Of a DNA stretch of 44,825 nt, positions 22,966 through 31,075 are shown piece after piece. The notes under the pieces were generated by a model, which ran no database searches, was not told the DNA's origin, and saw nothing but the letters and a program-made list of their open reading frames with translations. Position 1 is the stretch's first letter; each line of letters opens with the position of its first letter. Origin of the DNA: Streptomyces sp. SKN60 (GTDB lineage: Bacteria > Actinomycetota > Actinomycetes > Streptomycetales > Streptomycetaceae); assembly GCF_026236535.1 (NCBI RefSeq), contig NZ_JAHTMW010000034.1, positions 1 to 44,825 of the forward strand. Direction: 5' to 3'. The position numbers were made by a program, and so were the translations under genes.

Positions 22966-23113
22966 TCGGACCGTCCGGCTCTGAACCCGCCACGGACCAG
23001 TGGCGGCTTCGTCGTTTCCAGGCCAGACACTTCGTGCGGTCTTGACGGCTCCGATCGGTATTCGGGAACGTGACGCGCAAGACCGCGCAAGAGTCTTGGT
23101 ACGGGAGGGAATC

Positions 23114-23356
23114 ATGGCCCTACGGTTTATCGCGAAGGACGACAAGTCCGGGGTGAACGGCTCTCCCACGGTGTTCGTGGACGAGGAGACCTCGGATCTG
23201 GTCTTTCAGGGCTGGAAGATCGACGAGGCGAAGGAGGCGGAATGTCTGGCCTTCGGTCCGATCCCGGACCACGAGACAGTGGTTCGGATCCCAGCCAGGA
23301 TGGTGCGGGCTATCAGGGAGGCATGTGATGACGCAGAGCGTCGAGAGCTTCGGTGA
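23114..23356 (+). CDS. Small conserved hypothetical protein upstream of DUF6879
   Basis: The 80-residue product has the recurring pattern of proteins that precede DUF6879: LRFIAKDDKSGVNGSPTVFV, DLVFQGWKID, PIPDHETVVRIPARMVRAI. The ATG follows GGGAGGG. The last 29 bases overlap the DUF6879 start, so both are made from one message. The function is unknown. Confidence 0.85.
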   Translation: MALRFIAKDDKSGVNGSPTVFVDEETSDLVFQGWKIDEAKEAECLAFGPIPDHETVVRIPARMVRAIREACDDAERRELR

Positions 23357-23852
23357 ACTACTGAAGGAGACACGTCACTCTGCGGTTCACCTTGAGATGC
23401 GGGACTCCTACGCCGTCTCCGGAGAGGCGGACGACTTCGAGGAGTGGAAGCGCGCAGGCTTCGCCAACACCGACCCCGGTTCTCCCTACTGGGCGCTGTG
23501 GGTCGACCTCGTGTCGGAGGCCGTCGGCCGAGGGGTGGTGATGCGCCGGGCCCGGATCGTCTCGGAACCGGTGACGGACTACATCCGGTTCGAGCACGCG
23601 GGTACCACGGTGGTTATCGGCGCAGGCGAACAGGTTCGTTGGCTTCCACGCCGGCGTGCGTCGGACATTGCACTGCCCGGAAACGACTTCTGGCTGTTCG
23701 ATGACCGCTTGGTGCAGTTCAACGTGTTCGGTGGAGACAGCCGGTGGATGCACACCGACTTCACCGAGGACCCTGCCGTAGTGAAGCTCTGCGCGTCCGC
23801 TTTCGAGTCAGTGTGGGAGCGCGGTATTCCACACGAGCAGTACACCGTCTGA
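23328..23852 (+). CDS. DUF6879 family protein
   Basis: The 174-residue protein matches the DUF6879 pattern: SFGELLKETRHSAVHLEMRD, YWALWVDLVSEAVGRGVVM, RRARIVSEPVTDYIRFEH, VRWLPRRRASDIALPGNDFW and a C-terminal CASAFESVWERGIPHEQYTV. Such proteins sit next to DUF5753 regulators in many Streptomyces genomes. The ATG at 23328 has GGGAGG six bases upstream; a GTG lies one codon before. The role is unknown. It may be the partner of the following regulator, replacing DUF397. Confidence 0.88.
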   Translation: MTQSVESFGELLKETRHSAVHLEMRDSYAVSGEADDFEEWKRAGFANTDPGSPYWALWVDLVSEAVGRGVVMRRARIVSEPVTDYIRFEHAGTTVVIGAGEQVRWLPRRRASDIALPGNDFWLFDDRLVQFNVFGGDSRWMHTDFTEDPAVVKLCASAFESVWERGIPHEQYTV

Positions 23853-23872
23853 CAAAATCCGGCCAACTGCTC

Positions 23873-24721
23873 ATGCCCTCCTCTCCGTCTTCCAGCGTCC
23901 AGGCCGCACGCGAGGCTGTTGCCGCGCGCCTGCGGGAACTGATGATGGAGGCGGGACTCAGAGGGCATGAGCTGGCCGCTCGGTGCGGATGGAACGCCGC
24001 AAAGACCTCCCGCATCATCAACGCCAAGACGCAGCCGTCGGACGCTGACATCCGCGCCTGGTGCGCCGCGTGCGGGGCGGATGATCAAGCCGCCGATCTC
24101 GTCGCCAGCGCCCGCGCGGTCGACTTCATGTACGTCGAGTGGCGCAGACTTCAGCGCAATGGCTTGCGCAAGGTGCAGGAGGACTTCTACGCGCTGCACG
24201 AGCAGTCGGCCCTCTGCCGTGTCTACGTGTCCAACGTGATGCCGGGCTTCTTTCAGACCGCGCCCTACGCAACGGCCGTGCTTCAGGCTGTCACACGGTT
24301 CTGGGCCACCCCCGATGACGTCGTCGAGGCGGTCGCTTCCCGCGTCGCACGCAGCCGCTTCTTGTACGAGGGACGCCACCGCTTCGCTGTTGTCATGGAG
24401 GAGTGGGTTCTGCGCTCTCGGATCGGGGACGTGGAGACGATGGCCGGCCAGCTCCGACACCTCCTCGCCGTGCTGCCTCTCGCGTCTGTCTCTCTTGGTG
24501 TCATCCCCTCCACGGCCTCCCGCACCCTTTGGCCGATGGAAGCCTTCTACCTGTATGACGACCGACGCGCCGTCGTGGAGACCCTGACAGCCGAGATCAA
24601 TGTGACCCAGCCGCGTGAAATCGCCGACTATGCCCGCGCGTTCGCCGACCTGGCAAAGATGGCTGTCTACGGCGACGAAGCGAAGGCGCGGATCAACGCA
24701 GCGATTGACTCGCTCGGGTGA
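23873..24721 (+). CDS. XRE-family regulator with DUF5753 domain
   Basis: The 282-residue protein has an N-terminal helix-turn-helix (GLRGHELAARCGWNAAKTSR, INAKTQPSDADIRAWCAACG) and a DUF5753 ligand or partner domain (YVSNVMPGFFQTAPYATAVL, RSRFLYEGRHRFAVVMEEWV, SLGVIPSTASRTLWPMEAFY). It follows DUF6879 by 20 bases in one operon. It is the second regulator of this type in the window and diverged from the first. The start at 23873 has only a weak ribosome site. The targets are unknown. Confidence 0.9.
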   Translation: MPSSPSSSVQAAREAVAARLRELMMEAGLRGHELAARCGWNAAKTSRIINAKTQPSDADIRAWCAACGADDQAADLVASARAVDFMYVEWRRLQRNGLRKVQEDFYALHEQSALCRVYVSNVMPGFFQTAPYATAVLQAVTRFWATPDDVVEAVASRVARSRFLYEGRHRFAVVMEEWVLRSRIGDVETMAGQLRHLLAVLPLASVSLGVIPSTASRTLWPMEAFYLYDDRRAVVETLTAEINVTQPREIADYARAFADLAKMAVYGDEAKARINAAIDSLG

Positions 24722-24746
24722 GCATCTGCAAGTCGGTGCAATTTCG

Positions 24747-24776
24747 TTGAGGGTAAATCCCCTGTCTCTCTAGCGT
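24747..24776 (+). promoter_or_regulatory. Candidate promoter for the 24.9-27.6 kb operon
   Basis: TTGAGG (24747-24752) and TAGCGT (24771-24776) are 18 bases apart in a locally AT-richer stretch, about 120 bases before the micro-ORF. The remainder of 24722-24893 shows no gene. Confidence 0.5.
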
Positions 24777-24893
24777 GTTGGGTGCCGCTCAGAGACCGAA
24801 GGACCCTCCGGGCGGCGCCCCCAAGCAGCGGGCCGCCCCGCGCCTCGCCGTCGCACCGCGGCCCGCTGCGCCTACTCCACCGAGGAGACGCCG

Positions 24894-24953
24894 ATGACCG
24901 TGCCCCTCCCTTGTCGGCAGGACGACAGGCCCTACTCGGAGTCCGCCGAGTGA
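24894..24953 (+). CDS. Possible 19-residue leader micro-ORF
   Basis: An ATG with a strong site (GAGGAGA, 7 bases upstream) opens a frame of 19 codons (MTVPLPCRQDDRPYSESAE). Its TGA overlaps the GTG of the next gene by the GTGA pattern used elsewhere in the window. The next gene has no other ribosome site, so this short frame probably serves to load ribosomes for it. Whether the peptide itself has a function is unknown. Confidence 0.55.
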   Translation: MTVPLPCRQDDRPYSESAE

Positions 24954-25162
24954 GCGGCGTCGATGTCGGGTCCCTCTTCCATGAGGACGGTCACTCCTGG
25001 CTGCACAGGACCGTGCGGGACATCGCCAGCCGGGGCGAGGGCGAACTGGCCGCGATCGTCCAGGAGAAGACCGGTGGCCGGACCGTCAGGGTCGCACACA
25101 TTCGTGGCGCGTCCGGCGTGGAGTGGACCACGGCCGCGGACAACATCCAGCTCGTTTCGTGA
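24950..25162 (+). CDS. Small hypothetical protein, coupled to micro-ORF
   Basis: The 70-residue product begins VSGVDVGSLFHEDGHSWLHR and continues with a helical VRDIASRGEGELAAIVQEKT and a beta-like GRTVRVAHIRGASGVEWTTA. No family is recognised. It is the first full gene of a rightward run ending in a kinase-like protein and an acetyltransferase. Confidence 0.7.
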   Translation: MSGVDVGSLFHEDGHSWLHRTVRDIASRGEGELAAIVQEKTGGRTVRVAHIRGASGVEWTTAADNIQLVS

Positions 25163-25198
25163 GCGCACACAAGAACACCGTCGAAAAGGAGAACCACC

Positions 25199-25597
25199 AT
25201 GAGTCCCCTCACCATCGAGCGCCGAGAGCTCGGTCGCTTCCTCGCCATCGCCGGACAGCGGTTCGCCGACGGCCACGCCCCCGCCGAGATGTTCTCCCGG
25301 GCCGTGGACGCGGAATGGCACCGGATGCTCGGAACTCCGGAGTACGACGCCCTCAGCGGCGAGTGCGCCGGGAGGCTCCTCGGGCATCGTGAGATGAGCG
25401 GTTTCGGACCCATCGGCTGGGTGACCGCGTACGAGGCGGCGTTCGGGCCGCTGCCCGAGGTCTGGTTCACCGACGGGAAGGGCGTCCTGGACGAGGCCGC
25501 GCTCGCCCGCTACCGGGAGACCGGAGAGGTCGTGGCCGAGTGGGACTGCGGCCCGACCACCGGAGACGGCGACGATGTCGTACCGGAGACCCGGTGA
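25199..25597 (+). CDS. Hypothetical protein in kinase/GNAT operon
   Basis: The 132-residue acidic protein starts MSPLTIERRELGRFLAIAGQ and contains EWHRMLGTPEYDALSGECAG and FGPIGWVTAYEAAFGPLPEV. AAGGAGAA precedes the ATG. The stop overlaps the next start (GTGA). I do not recognise the family. Its place at the head of the coupled run suggests a dedicated partner or substrate of the downstream enzymes. Confidence 0.78.
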   Translation: MSPLTIERRELGRFLAIAGQRFADGHAPAEMFSRAVDAEWHRMLGTPEYDALSGECAGRLLGHREMSGFGPIGWVTAYEAAFGPLPEVWFTDGKGVLDEAALARYRETGEVVAEWDCGPTTGDGDDVVPETR

Positions 25598-26298
25598 CCT
25601 TGACGCGCGCGGCTGGAGTGCCCCGGCCGTCTGCTGGGGCACTCCGGCTCGTCGAGGCGCGTACCGCCAGGCCACGGTCCGTGGACATCGCCGGATACGT
25701 GGAGCGGATGACCGCTCACTGCCCCTACCTCAGACCCTCGGTCGAGCGAGGGCTGACCACGTGGACCGTCTACCGCCCCGTCGGCGGTGTGGACGCGCTC
25801 GCGGTGGAGGCCGAACTGTTCCACGCCGGGGCGCGGGCCGCCGAGTGGTTGCGGCCCCTGGTCCGCCGGCCCCATGGCTTCCTGCGGTGCGAGAACGTCG
25901 TCGTCCTGGGTGAGGTGCCGGGCGTCCGGCACCGCGATCTGCTGGCGTGGCCGCACTGGGCCCTCAAGAACCTGTACGCCCAGGTCGGGATCATGTTCGG
26001 CAAGTTCTACGCCGGGGAGCGGGAGACCACCCAGGCCGGCGGCCGCACCCCGGCCGCTCCGGTCTCGTTCCTCCCGGTGAGAGCCGCCATCCGTCGGCGC
26101 GACCCTCGATTTCTCCATGCGACTCCCGGCCTGGCCTCGGCGCTCGCCGTCGCCGACGACGACGGTCGTGACGTCTGCGCGCACCTTCCCGACGATTGGC
26201 AGGAGATCCGCAGATGGGCGAAGGGCTTCTTCCCCCTGGCGAAGCCGTCGACCGGCTCAAGGGCAGGGTCGGCGAACCACTCGCGGTCCGACTCCTGA
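25594..26298 (+). CDS. DUF6875-like domain protein
   Basis: The 234-residue protein has a conserved central block: LPEV-like VVVLGEVPGVRHRDLLAWPH, then WALKNLYAQVGIMFGKFYAG, then a C-terminal HATPGLASALAVADDDG and WQEIRRWAKGFFP. The central block fits the DUF6875 family as I recall it. No catalytic motif is evident. Its last 85 bases overlap the kinase-like gene in another frame. The basic Ser-rich C-terminal tail (PSTGSRAGSANHSRSDS) probably arises from this overlap. Confidence 0.65.
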   Translation: MTLTRAAGVPRPSAGALRLVEARTARPRSVDIAGYVERMTAHCPYLRPSVERGLTTWTVYRPVGGVDALAVEAELFHAGARAAEWLRPLVRRPHGFLRCENVVVLGEVPGVRHRDLLAWPHWALKNLYAQVGIMFGKFYAGERETTQAGGRTPAAPVSFLPVRAAIRRRDPRFLHATPGLASALAVADDDGRDVCAHLPDDWQEIRRWAKGFFPLAKPSTGSRAGSANHSRSDS

Positions 26299-27104
26299 GC
26301 GATCGGCGCGGCTCGCGGGTCTGGAAGATCGACGGGCCTCGCGGGGCCGTGGTCCTGAAGGCGAACGATCCCGAGGGCGACAGCGCGGGCGACAAGGCTG
26401 CCGAGACAGCGCAGGAGGACGTGCATCTTGTACGCCTCATCGACGCGGGCGCGGTGGACCCCGGCTACCGGGTCGACGCAGGAGCTTGGGCGGGCGGTCG
26501 TTGGCTCGCGGCGCGCTGGGTCGAGGGGGCGCCGGTGTGGGAGGCGTTCGCGCGAGCCCGCGCGTGGGACGGCGACACCCGTGACACGCGGGCGTGGTTG
26601 CTCGGCGTCGCCCGGACGTGGGCCGACGGGCTGGCCCGTATGCATGCCGTTGGGTGGGCGCACGCGGATGTCCAGCCCACCAACACACTGGTCACGCCCG
26701 GCGGCCGCGCCGTACTCATCGATTACGCCCTTGCCTGCGGCCCGGGCGACGGGCCGCGTCTGCCGTATCGCGGTGCGCTCACCCACACAACCGCCCCCGA
26801 GATCGCGGACGCGGTCTTGGCGACCACCGCCGACGTCCATGTACGAGCCGAGCCGCCCGCCGACGTCTGGGGGCTTGGGGCTTCGCTGTTCTGGTGCTGG
26901 ACGGGGCGACGCCCCATCGCCTACGAGGACGGTGTCGAGCGCAGGGAGAAGCTCGCGGCCATCGCCAAGGGCAGCACGTACTCGCTGTCGGATGTCCGGC
27001 CTTGGCCGTTCCCGCAGTTCGAGGACGTGATCAGCGCGTGCCTCGCGCCCGCTCCGGGGCAGCGGCCGACGGCCGCCGCCGTGGTCGACCGGCTTACGCG
27101 ATGA
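26214..27104 (+). CDS. Protein-kinase-fold protein
   Basis: The 296-residue product keeps the main kinase landmarks: the lysine of VVLKAND (Lys49), the catalytic loop HADVQPTN (His150, Asp152, Asn157), a metal-binding LIDYAL (Asp170, DYA in place of DFG), APEIAD and a DVWGLGASLF helix. There is no transmembrane segment or PASTA domain. The N-lobe is short and lacks a clear glycine loop. HxDxQPxN is seen both in bacterial Hanks kinases and in small-molecule kinases, so the substrate may be a protein or a metabolite. The ATG at 26214 follows AGGAGA. It overlaps both neighbours. Confidence 0.8.
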   Translation: MGEGLLPPGEAVDRLKGRVGEPLAVRLLSDRRGSRVWKIDGPRGAVVLKANDPEGDSAGDKAAETAQEDVHLVRLIDAGAVDPGYRVDAGAWAGGRWLAARWVEGAPVWEAFARARAWDGDTRDTRAWLLGVARTWADGLARMHAVGWAHADVQPTNTLVTPGGRAVLIDYALACGPGDGPRLPYRGALTHTTAPEIADAVLATTADVHVRAEPPADVWGLGASLFWCWTGRRPIAYEDGVERREKLAAIAKGSTYSLSDVRPWPFPQFEDVISACLAPAPGQRPTAAAVVDRLTR

Positions 27105-27568
27105 TCGCGCTCCGGGCGCTGACGACGGACGACGCTCCGGCCGTCCATCGCATCTACAGCGGTGCCGCCGTGAACTTCCTCGGCCGATCAGAGATGACGG
27201 CCGAGGAAGCCGTGGAGTATGTCGCGCGTGTGGGGGAGTGGGCCGCCGCGGACCCCGTGGTCCAGTACATCCTCGGCGTGGACCACGGTGGAGATCTCAT
27301 CGGTGTGGTGAAACTGGGCCGCCGACCGAACGCGCATGGGCGGGTCAGCTACGTCCTGCGCGAGGACACCTGGCGCCGTGGCCACGCCACGGCGGCCGTC
27401 CGGCAGCTGGTCGCCTTCGCCTTCACCACCGCCGGCCTCACCTCCCTCGGCGCCAAGCACCACCCCGACAATCCGGTGTCCGGCCGCGTCCTGACGAAGT
27501 CGGGGTTCACGCGGCTCGGACTCCGAGACGGGATGGTCGAGTACCGCCGGGTCAGACGGTGTAGGTGA
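27101..27568 (+). CDS. GNAT-family N-acetyltransferase
   Basis: The 155-residue protein shows the GNAT order: IALRALTTDDAPAVHRIYSG, a beta strand GDLIGVVKLGRR, the acetyl-CoA loop EDTWRRGHATAAVRQLVAFA (RxxGxA) and HPDNPVSGRVLTKSGFTRLG. This RimJ/RimL-like end favours modification of a protein N-terminus or an amino group on a small molecule. The start overlaps the kinase stop (ATGA). The end overlaps the convergent secreted-protein gene by 17 bases. Confidence 0.9.
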   Translation: MIALRALTTDDAPAVHRIYSGAAVNFLGRSEMTAEEAVEYVARVGEWAAADPVVQYILGVDHGGDLIGVVKLGRRPNAHGRVSYVLREDTWRRGHATAAVRQLVAFAFTTAGLTSLGAKHHPDNPVSGRVLTKSGFTRLGLRDGMVEYRRVRRCR

Positions 27569-28565
27569 TCGCCGAGCCGTGGGTGGCGGCGATGGTGCCG
27601 GAGGCGTAACCGTCGTGGATCTTGACGGGGTTGCCGTCGACGTTGCGCACCTTCAGCGTCGTGCGCACCTGGGTGCAGCCGCCGAGCTGGGCGGTGGTCA
27701 GGGTGAGGGTGTTCGCCGCGCTCTGGTGGTGCTTGGCGTTCGTGATGTCCCAGCGGGAGACCGGGCCCGCGATCGGGCCGCCGCACAGGGAGCCGTCGGC
27801 GTTGCGGGGCTGGGCCTCGACCCAGGTCTCGACGACGGTGCCGTCGTACGCCTCGGTGCCGCCGGAGCAGATCGAGGAGCCGGCGGCGCAGGTCGACAGG
27901 GCCGCGTCCTGGTAGAGGGAGAGGCGGTTGCCGGCGGTCGGGGTGACCGTGTACCCGAGGGTGGTGGCGGTGGTGCCCCGGGCGACCGTGGTGCCGCTGC
28001 CCGCGAGGAGGGTCCAGCGGGAGATGTCGGTGTAGACGGGGTAGGTCTGGCGGGCGAGTTCGGCGCCGGCGGGGACGCGCATGGTGACGGTGCGGCCGTT
28101 CACGATGATCGAGGAGTACGACACGATCGACAGGCGGCAGGTGTAGCTGCCGGCCGCGGGGGCGACGAACACCCAGCGCAGGGCGGAGGTCAGCTTGTTC
28201 TCGATCGTGGGCACCAGGTTGGCGGCCCAGTAGGAGCCGGCCTCGGTGGCGGTGGGCAGGGCGGTGCCGTCGGCGTTGCGGCAGCGGACGGCGAAGGTGT
28301 TGCCGATGTTGTCGCCGGCGGAGAGCGCGTCGACCGGCTCGGTGGCGAAGTAGCGCGACCACAGGTACGAGCGCTCCCCGGCCGCGGCGTCGAAGGCGAT
28401 CTCGGTGCCGGGCACGTCGAGGTACGCGCCGGCGTTGCGGGTCACCTCGTATTCGAAGCCGGTCGAGGCGGCGTTCGCGGGCGCGGTCCCGAGGGCCGCG
28501 CCCGCGAGGGTGAGCACGAGTGCTCCGGCGGTCGCGACGGCGGCACGGATCGTTCTGAAGCGCAC
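27552..28565 (-). CDS. Secreted protein of unknown function
   Basis: The 337-residue precursor begins with a Sec signal (RAAVATAGALVLTLAGAALG, then APANAAS). The mature part is beta-rich (many Thr/Val/Ser strands, GSYTCRLSIVSYSS, TVTPTAGNRLSLYQDAAL) and has paired cysteines. It has no transmembrane or cell-wall sorting end. It resembles repeats of immunoglobulin-like or jelly-roll secreted proteins of Streptomyces, but I cannot name the family. It is the only gene in its direction here, read toward the GNAT gene. Confidence 0.8.
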   Translation of the reverse strand: MRFRTIRAAVATAGALVLTLAGAALGTAPANAASTGFEYEVTRNAGAYLDVPGTEIAFDAAAGERSYLWSRYFATEPVDALSAGDNIGNTFAVRCRNADGTALPTATEAGSYWAANLVPTIENKLTSALRWVFVAPAAGSYTCRLSIVSYSSIIVNGRTVTMRVPAGAELARQTYPVYTDISRWTLLAGSGTTVARGTTATTLGYTVTPTAGNRLSLYQDAALSTCAAGSSICSGGTEAYDGTVVETWVEAQPRNADGSLCGGPIAGPVSRWDITNAKHHQSAANTLTLTTAQLGGCTQVRTTLKVRNVDGNPVKIHDGYASGTIAATHGSAITYTV

Positions 28566-28657
28566 GGGGTTCTTGCCCTCTCGTTGACGTGTACCCCTCG
28601 ACAGGGGCGGTCGGCGAGAAGATACGCACCACCCGCACCACCCCGCACCCCGCCCCG

Positions 28658-29347
28658 TCAGCCCGCCGACTCCGTCAGCTCCCCCAGCTCCCGTTCCAGG
28701 TTCTCCCGCGCCCGCTCCTCCCAGGCCGCCGCGCCGTACGGGGTCCTGAACAGGCGGGGAAGGGCGAGGAGTTGGCGGAGGATGGTGGCGCGGCCTTCGC
28801 GGAAGGCGGCGTCCGGGACGAAGGCGTACTCCTCGCGGACCGCGGCCGTATACCCCTGGTAGGTATCGGGGTCGGCGGCCAGGATCGCGAGGTCCGCGTC
28901 GCAGAGGGTCTCGCCGTTCAGGTCGCCGGGGGACGGGTCGTGGGTGACCGTGAGGCGGACGAGGCGGGCGACCTCGGCGACCTCGTGGTGGGTCAGGCCG
29001 AGTTCGGTGAGGGCGAGTTCGGCGAGGGCGGCTGAGCGTTCCTCGTTCTCGCTGCGGTCGGGGCGGTAGACGGCGTCGTGGAACCAGGCCCCGAGGCGTA
29101 CGAGTTCCAGTTCCCCGCCCTCGCCGCCCTGGTCAGCCAGTTCGTCGATGCGCCTCAGTACCGCCCGCAGGTGGTCGACGGTGTGGTAGCGGCGCTGCGG
29201 CTCGGACCAGCGGTCGAGCAGGTTGCGGCCGTACGGCAGGGGGTCGGGGCCCCCGCGGCCGGCCCGCGCCGCGAGCAGCGTCGTGGTCCAGCGGTGGAGC
29301 AGTTCCTGCTCCCGGTCTGCCTGGTCTGCCTTCATCGGGGCGGTCAT
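28658..29347 (-). CDS. HD-domain metal-dependent phosphohydrolase
   Basis: The protein of about 229 residues has the HD superfamily pattern: RRYHTVDHLRAVL (His), LGAWFHDAVY (His-Asp) and a distal Asp in CDADLAILA, with NEERSAALAELAL between. Members of this group (COG4339-like) are predicted hydrolases of nucleotides or other phosphate esters, and the substrate is unknown. The exact start is uncertain: 29347 is used; ATG at 29356 or 29332 also fits. It is divergent from the DHA2 transporter. Confidence 0.85.
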   Translation of the reverse strand: MTAPMKADQADREQELLHRWTTTLLAARAGRGGPDPLPYGRNLLDRWSEPQRRYHTVDHLRAVLRRIDELADQGGEGGELELVRLGAWFHDAVYRPDRSENEERSAALAELALTELGLTHHEVAEVARLVRLTVTHDPSPGDLNGETLCDADLAILAADPDTYQGYTAAVREEYAFVPDAAFREGRATILRQLLALPRLFRTPYGAAAWEERARENLERELGELTESAG

Positions 29348-29444
29348 GAAGGGCATTCTGCCGCCCGCACCCGGGCCCGCCGGGTCCCCGGCTCGCCCCC
29401 ACCCGCCCCGGCCTCGCCGCGACCCCGCCCTCATCTCGCTCTTA

Positions 29445-29512
29445 CATACCCCCCATGGGTATGCTACGGTCCTCCGTGCAGGTACCCCCCAGGGGTATGC
29501 CCAGGGGTATGT
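29445..29512. promoter_or_regulatory. Three TACCCC/GGGGTA dyads, candidate CsoR/RcnR-type operators
   Basis: CATACCCCCCATGGGTATG (29445-29463) has 7-base inverted ends. TACCCCCCAGGGGTA (29483-29497) is a perfect 6-3-6 dyad. A third, weaker copy ATGCCCAGGGGTAT follows (29497-29510). GC tracts flanked by TA are the known operator type of the CsoR/RcnR/FrmR metal- and stress-sensing repressors. They lie 25-90 bases before the transporter start. The regulator itself is not in this window. Confidence 0.6.
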
Positions 29513-29536
29513 CATCGCAAGCGAAGGGTCAGGGCA

Positions 29537-30988
29537 ATGTCAACCGCAACCGTCAATCCCCGGCGCTGGTGGGCACTTGCCGTGCTTGCCGCCGCGCAGT
29601 TCATGGTGATCATGGACACCTCGATCATCGGCGTCGCGCTGCCGAAGATGCAGGAGGAACTGGGCTTCTCCCAGGGCGAGCTGCAGTGGGTCTTCAACGC
29701 CTACGTGATCGTCTTCGGCGGACTGCTGCTCCTCGGCGGCCGCCTCTCCGACCTCGTCGGCGCCCGCAAGATCTTCGTCTCCGGCTGGGCGATCATGATC
29801 GCCGGCTCGGTCGTCGCGGCGGCCGCCCAGACCGCCTGGGTCGAGATCGTCGGCCGCGCCGTCCAGGGCGTCGGCGGCGCGCTCATCGCGCCCTCCGCCA
29901 TGACCCTGCTGATGATGCTCTTCATGCACGACCCGCGTGAGCTCGGCAAGGCGATGGCCCTCTACGGCGCCGCGGCCCCGGCCGGCGGCACCGCCGGCGT
30001 CTTCCTCGGCGGCGTGTTCACCGAGTGGGCCTGGTGGCAGCTGTGCTTCATCATCTACGTCCCGATCGGCCTCGCGACCCTCGCCGCGACCAAGCTCCTC
30101 CCGAAGGTCGAGTCCCGCCGCGGCTCCGTCGACGTGATCGGCGCCGTCGCCGTCACCGCCGGTCTCGCCCTCGGTGTCTTCGCCGTCGTCCGCGCCCCCG
30201 AGGTCGGCTGGGGCGCCACCGCCACCGTGCTCGAACTCATCGGCGCCGTCGTCCTCATCGGTCTCTTCTTCGTGATCCAGACGTCCGTCCGCGAGCCGCT
30301 CATGCCGCTCAGCGTCTGGCGGGTCCCGCGCCTCGGCTCCGCCAACCTGGCGATGACGCTGCTCGGTGCCGCCTGGATCCCGATGTGGTACTTCCTCAAC
30401 CTCTACCTGCAGCAGGTCCTCGGTTACGGGGCCTTCGCCTCCGGCGCCGCGCTGCTCCCGATGACCGTGCTCCTCATGATCTTCATGACGGCCATCACCG
30501 CCCGCCTCATGGGCAAGTTCGGGGCGAAGCCGCTCATCGGCATCGGCCTCCTCGTCCTCGCCGCCGGCCTGGTCTGGCTGGCCGCCGTCGAGCCCACCGG
30601 CACCTTCCTGGTCGACGTCCTGCCGGCCTCGCTCGTCGCCGCGCTCGGCATGTCCCTCGCCTACATCCCCACGATGATGACCGCCATGTCCGGCGCCCCG
30701 CAGGAGCAGGCCGGACTCGCCTCCGGCATCGTCAACACCACCTACAACGTCGGCTCCGCGCTCGGCCTCGCCGCGCTCACCGCCGTCGCCATGTCCCAGG
30801 GCGCCGCCCAGCTCGGCAACCTGCCCAAGCTCACCGAGGGCTTCTCCGCCGCCTTCATCGGCGCCGCGATCATCGCCGCGGTCGGCGGAATCATCACCCT
30901 CCTGGTGATGAAGTCCGACAAGGCGGTCGCCGCAGAGGCCGCCGCCGCCCCGGCCGCCGCCCCGCAGGGCGACAAGGTCTCCGCGTAA
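29537..30988 (+). CDS. DHA2-family (14-helix) MFS efflux transporter
   Basis: The 483-residue protein has about fourteen membrane helices and the EmrB/QacA hallmarks: MVIMDTSIIGVALPKMQEEL, FNAYVIVFGGLLLLGGRLSD with LVGARK, and GVGGALIAPSAMTLLM. The ATG at 29537 has AAGGG upstream. It ends in an Ala-rich tail. A terminator follows. Export of a cluster product is likely from its position, but its own terminator and distinct operators mean it may be controlled separately. Confidence 0.92.
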   Translation: MSTATVNPRRWWALAVLAAAQFMVIMDTSIIGVALPKMQEELGFSQGELQWVFNAYVIVFGGLLLLGGRLSDLVGARKIFVSGWAIMIAGSVVAAAAQTAWVEIVGRAVQGVGGALIAPSAMTLLMMLFMHDPRELGKAMALYGAAAPAGGTAGVFLGGVFTEWAWWQLCFIIYVPIGLATLAATKLLPKVESRRGSVDVIGAVAVTAGLALGVFAVVRAPEVGWGATATVLELIGAVVLIGLFFVIQTSVREPLMPLSVWRVPRLGSANLAMTLLGAAWIPMWYFLNLYLQQVLGYGAFASGAALLPMTVLLMIFMTAITARLMGKFGAKPLIGIGLLVLAAGLVWLAAVEPTGTFLVDVLPASLVAALGMSLAYIPTMMTAMSGAPQEQAGLASGIVNTTYNVGSALGLAALTAVAMSQGAAQLGNLPKLTEGFSAAFIGAAIIAAVGGIITLLVMKSDKAVAAEAAAAPAAAPQGDKVSA

Positions 30989-31004
30989 GCAGCACGTGCC
31001 CCGA

Positions 31005-31052
31005 GGGGCCGCCCCGATGTCCGGTACACGCCGGAGGTCGGGCGGCCCCTTT
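31005..31052 (+). terminator. Rho-independent-type terminator after the DHA2 transporter
   Basis: GGGGCCGCCC (31005-31014) pairs perfectly with GGGCGGCCCC (31040-31049). The loop itself contains CCGG/CCGG, and TTT follows. It ends only 24 bases before the next gene. Confidence 0.75.
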
Positions 31053-31075
31053 CCCGTATCCGGAGAGGATTCCCC

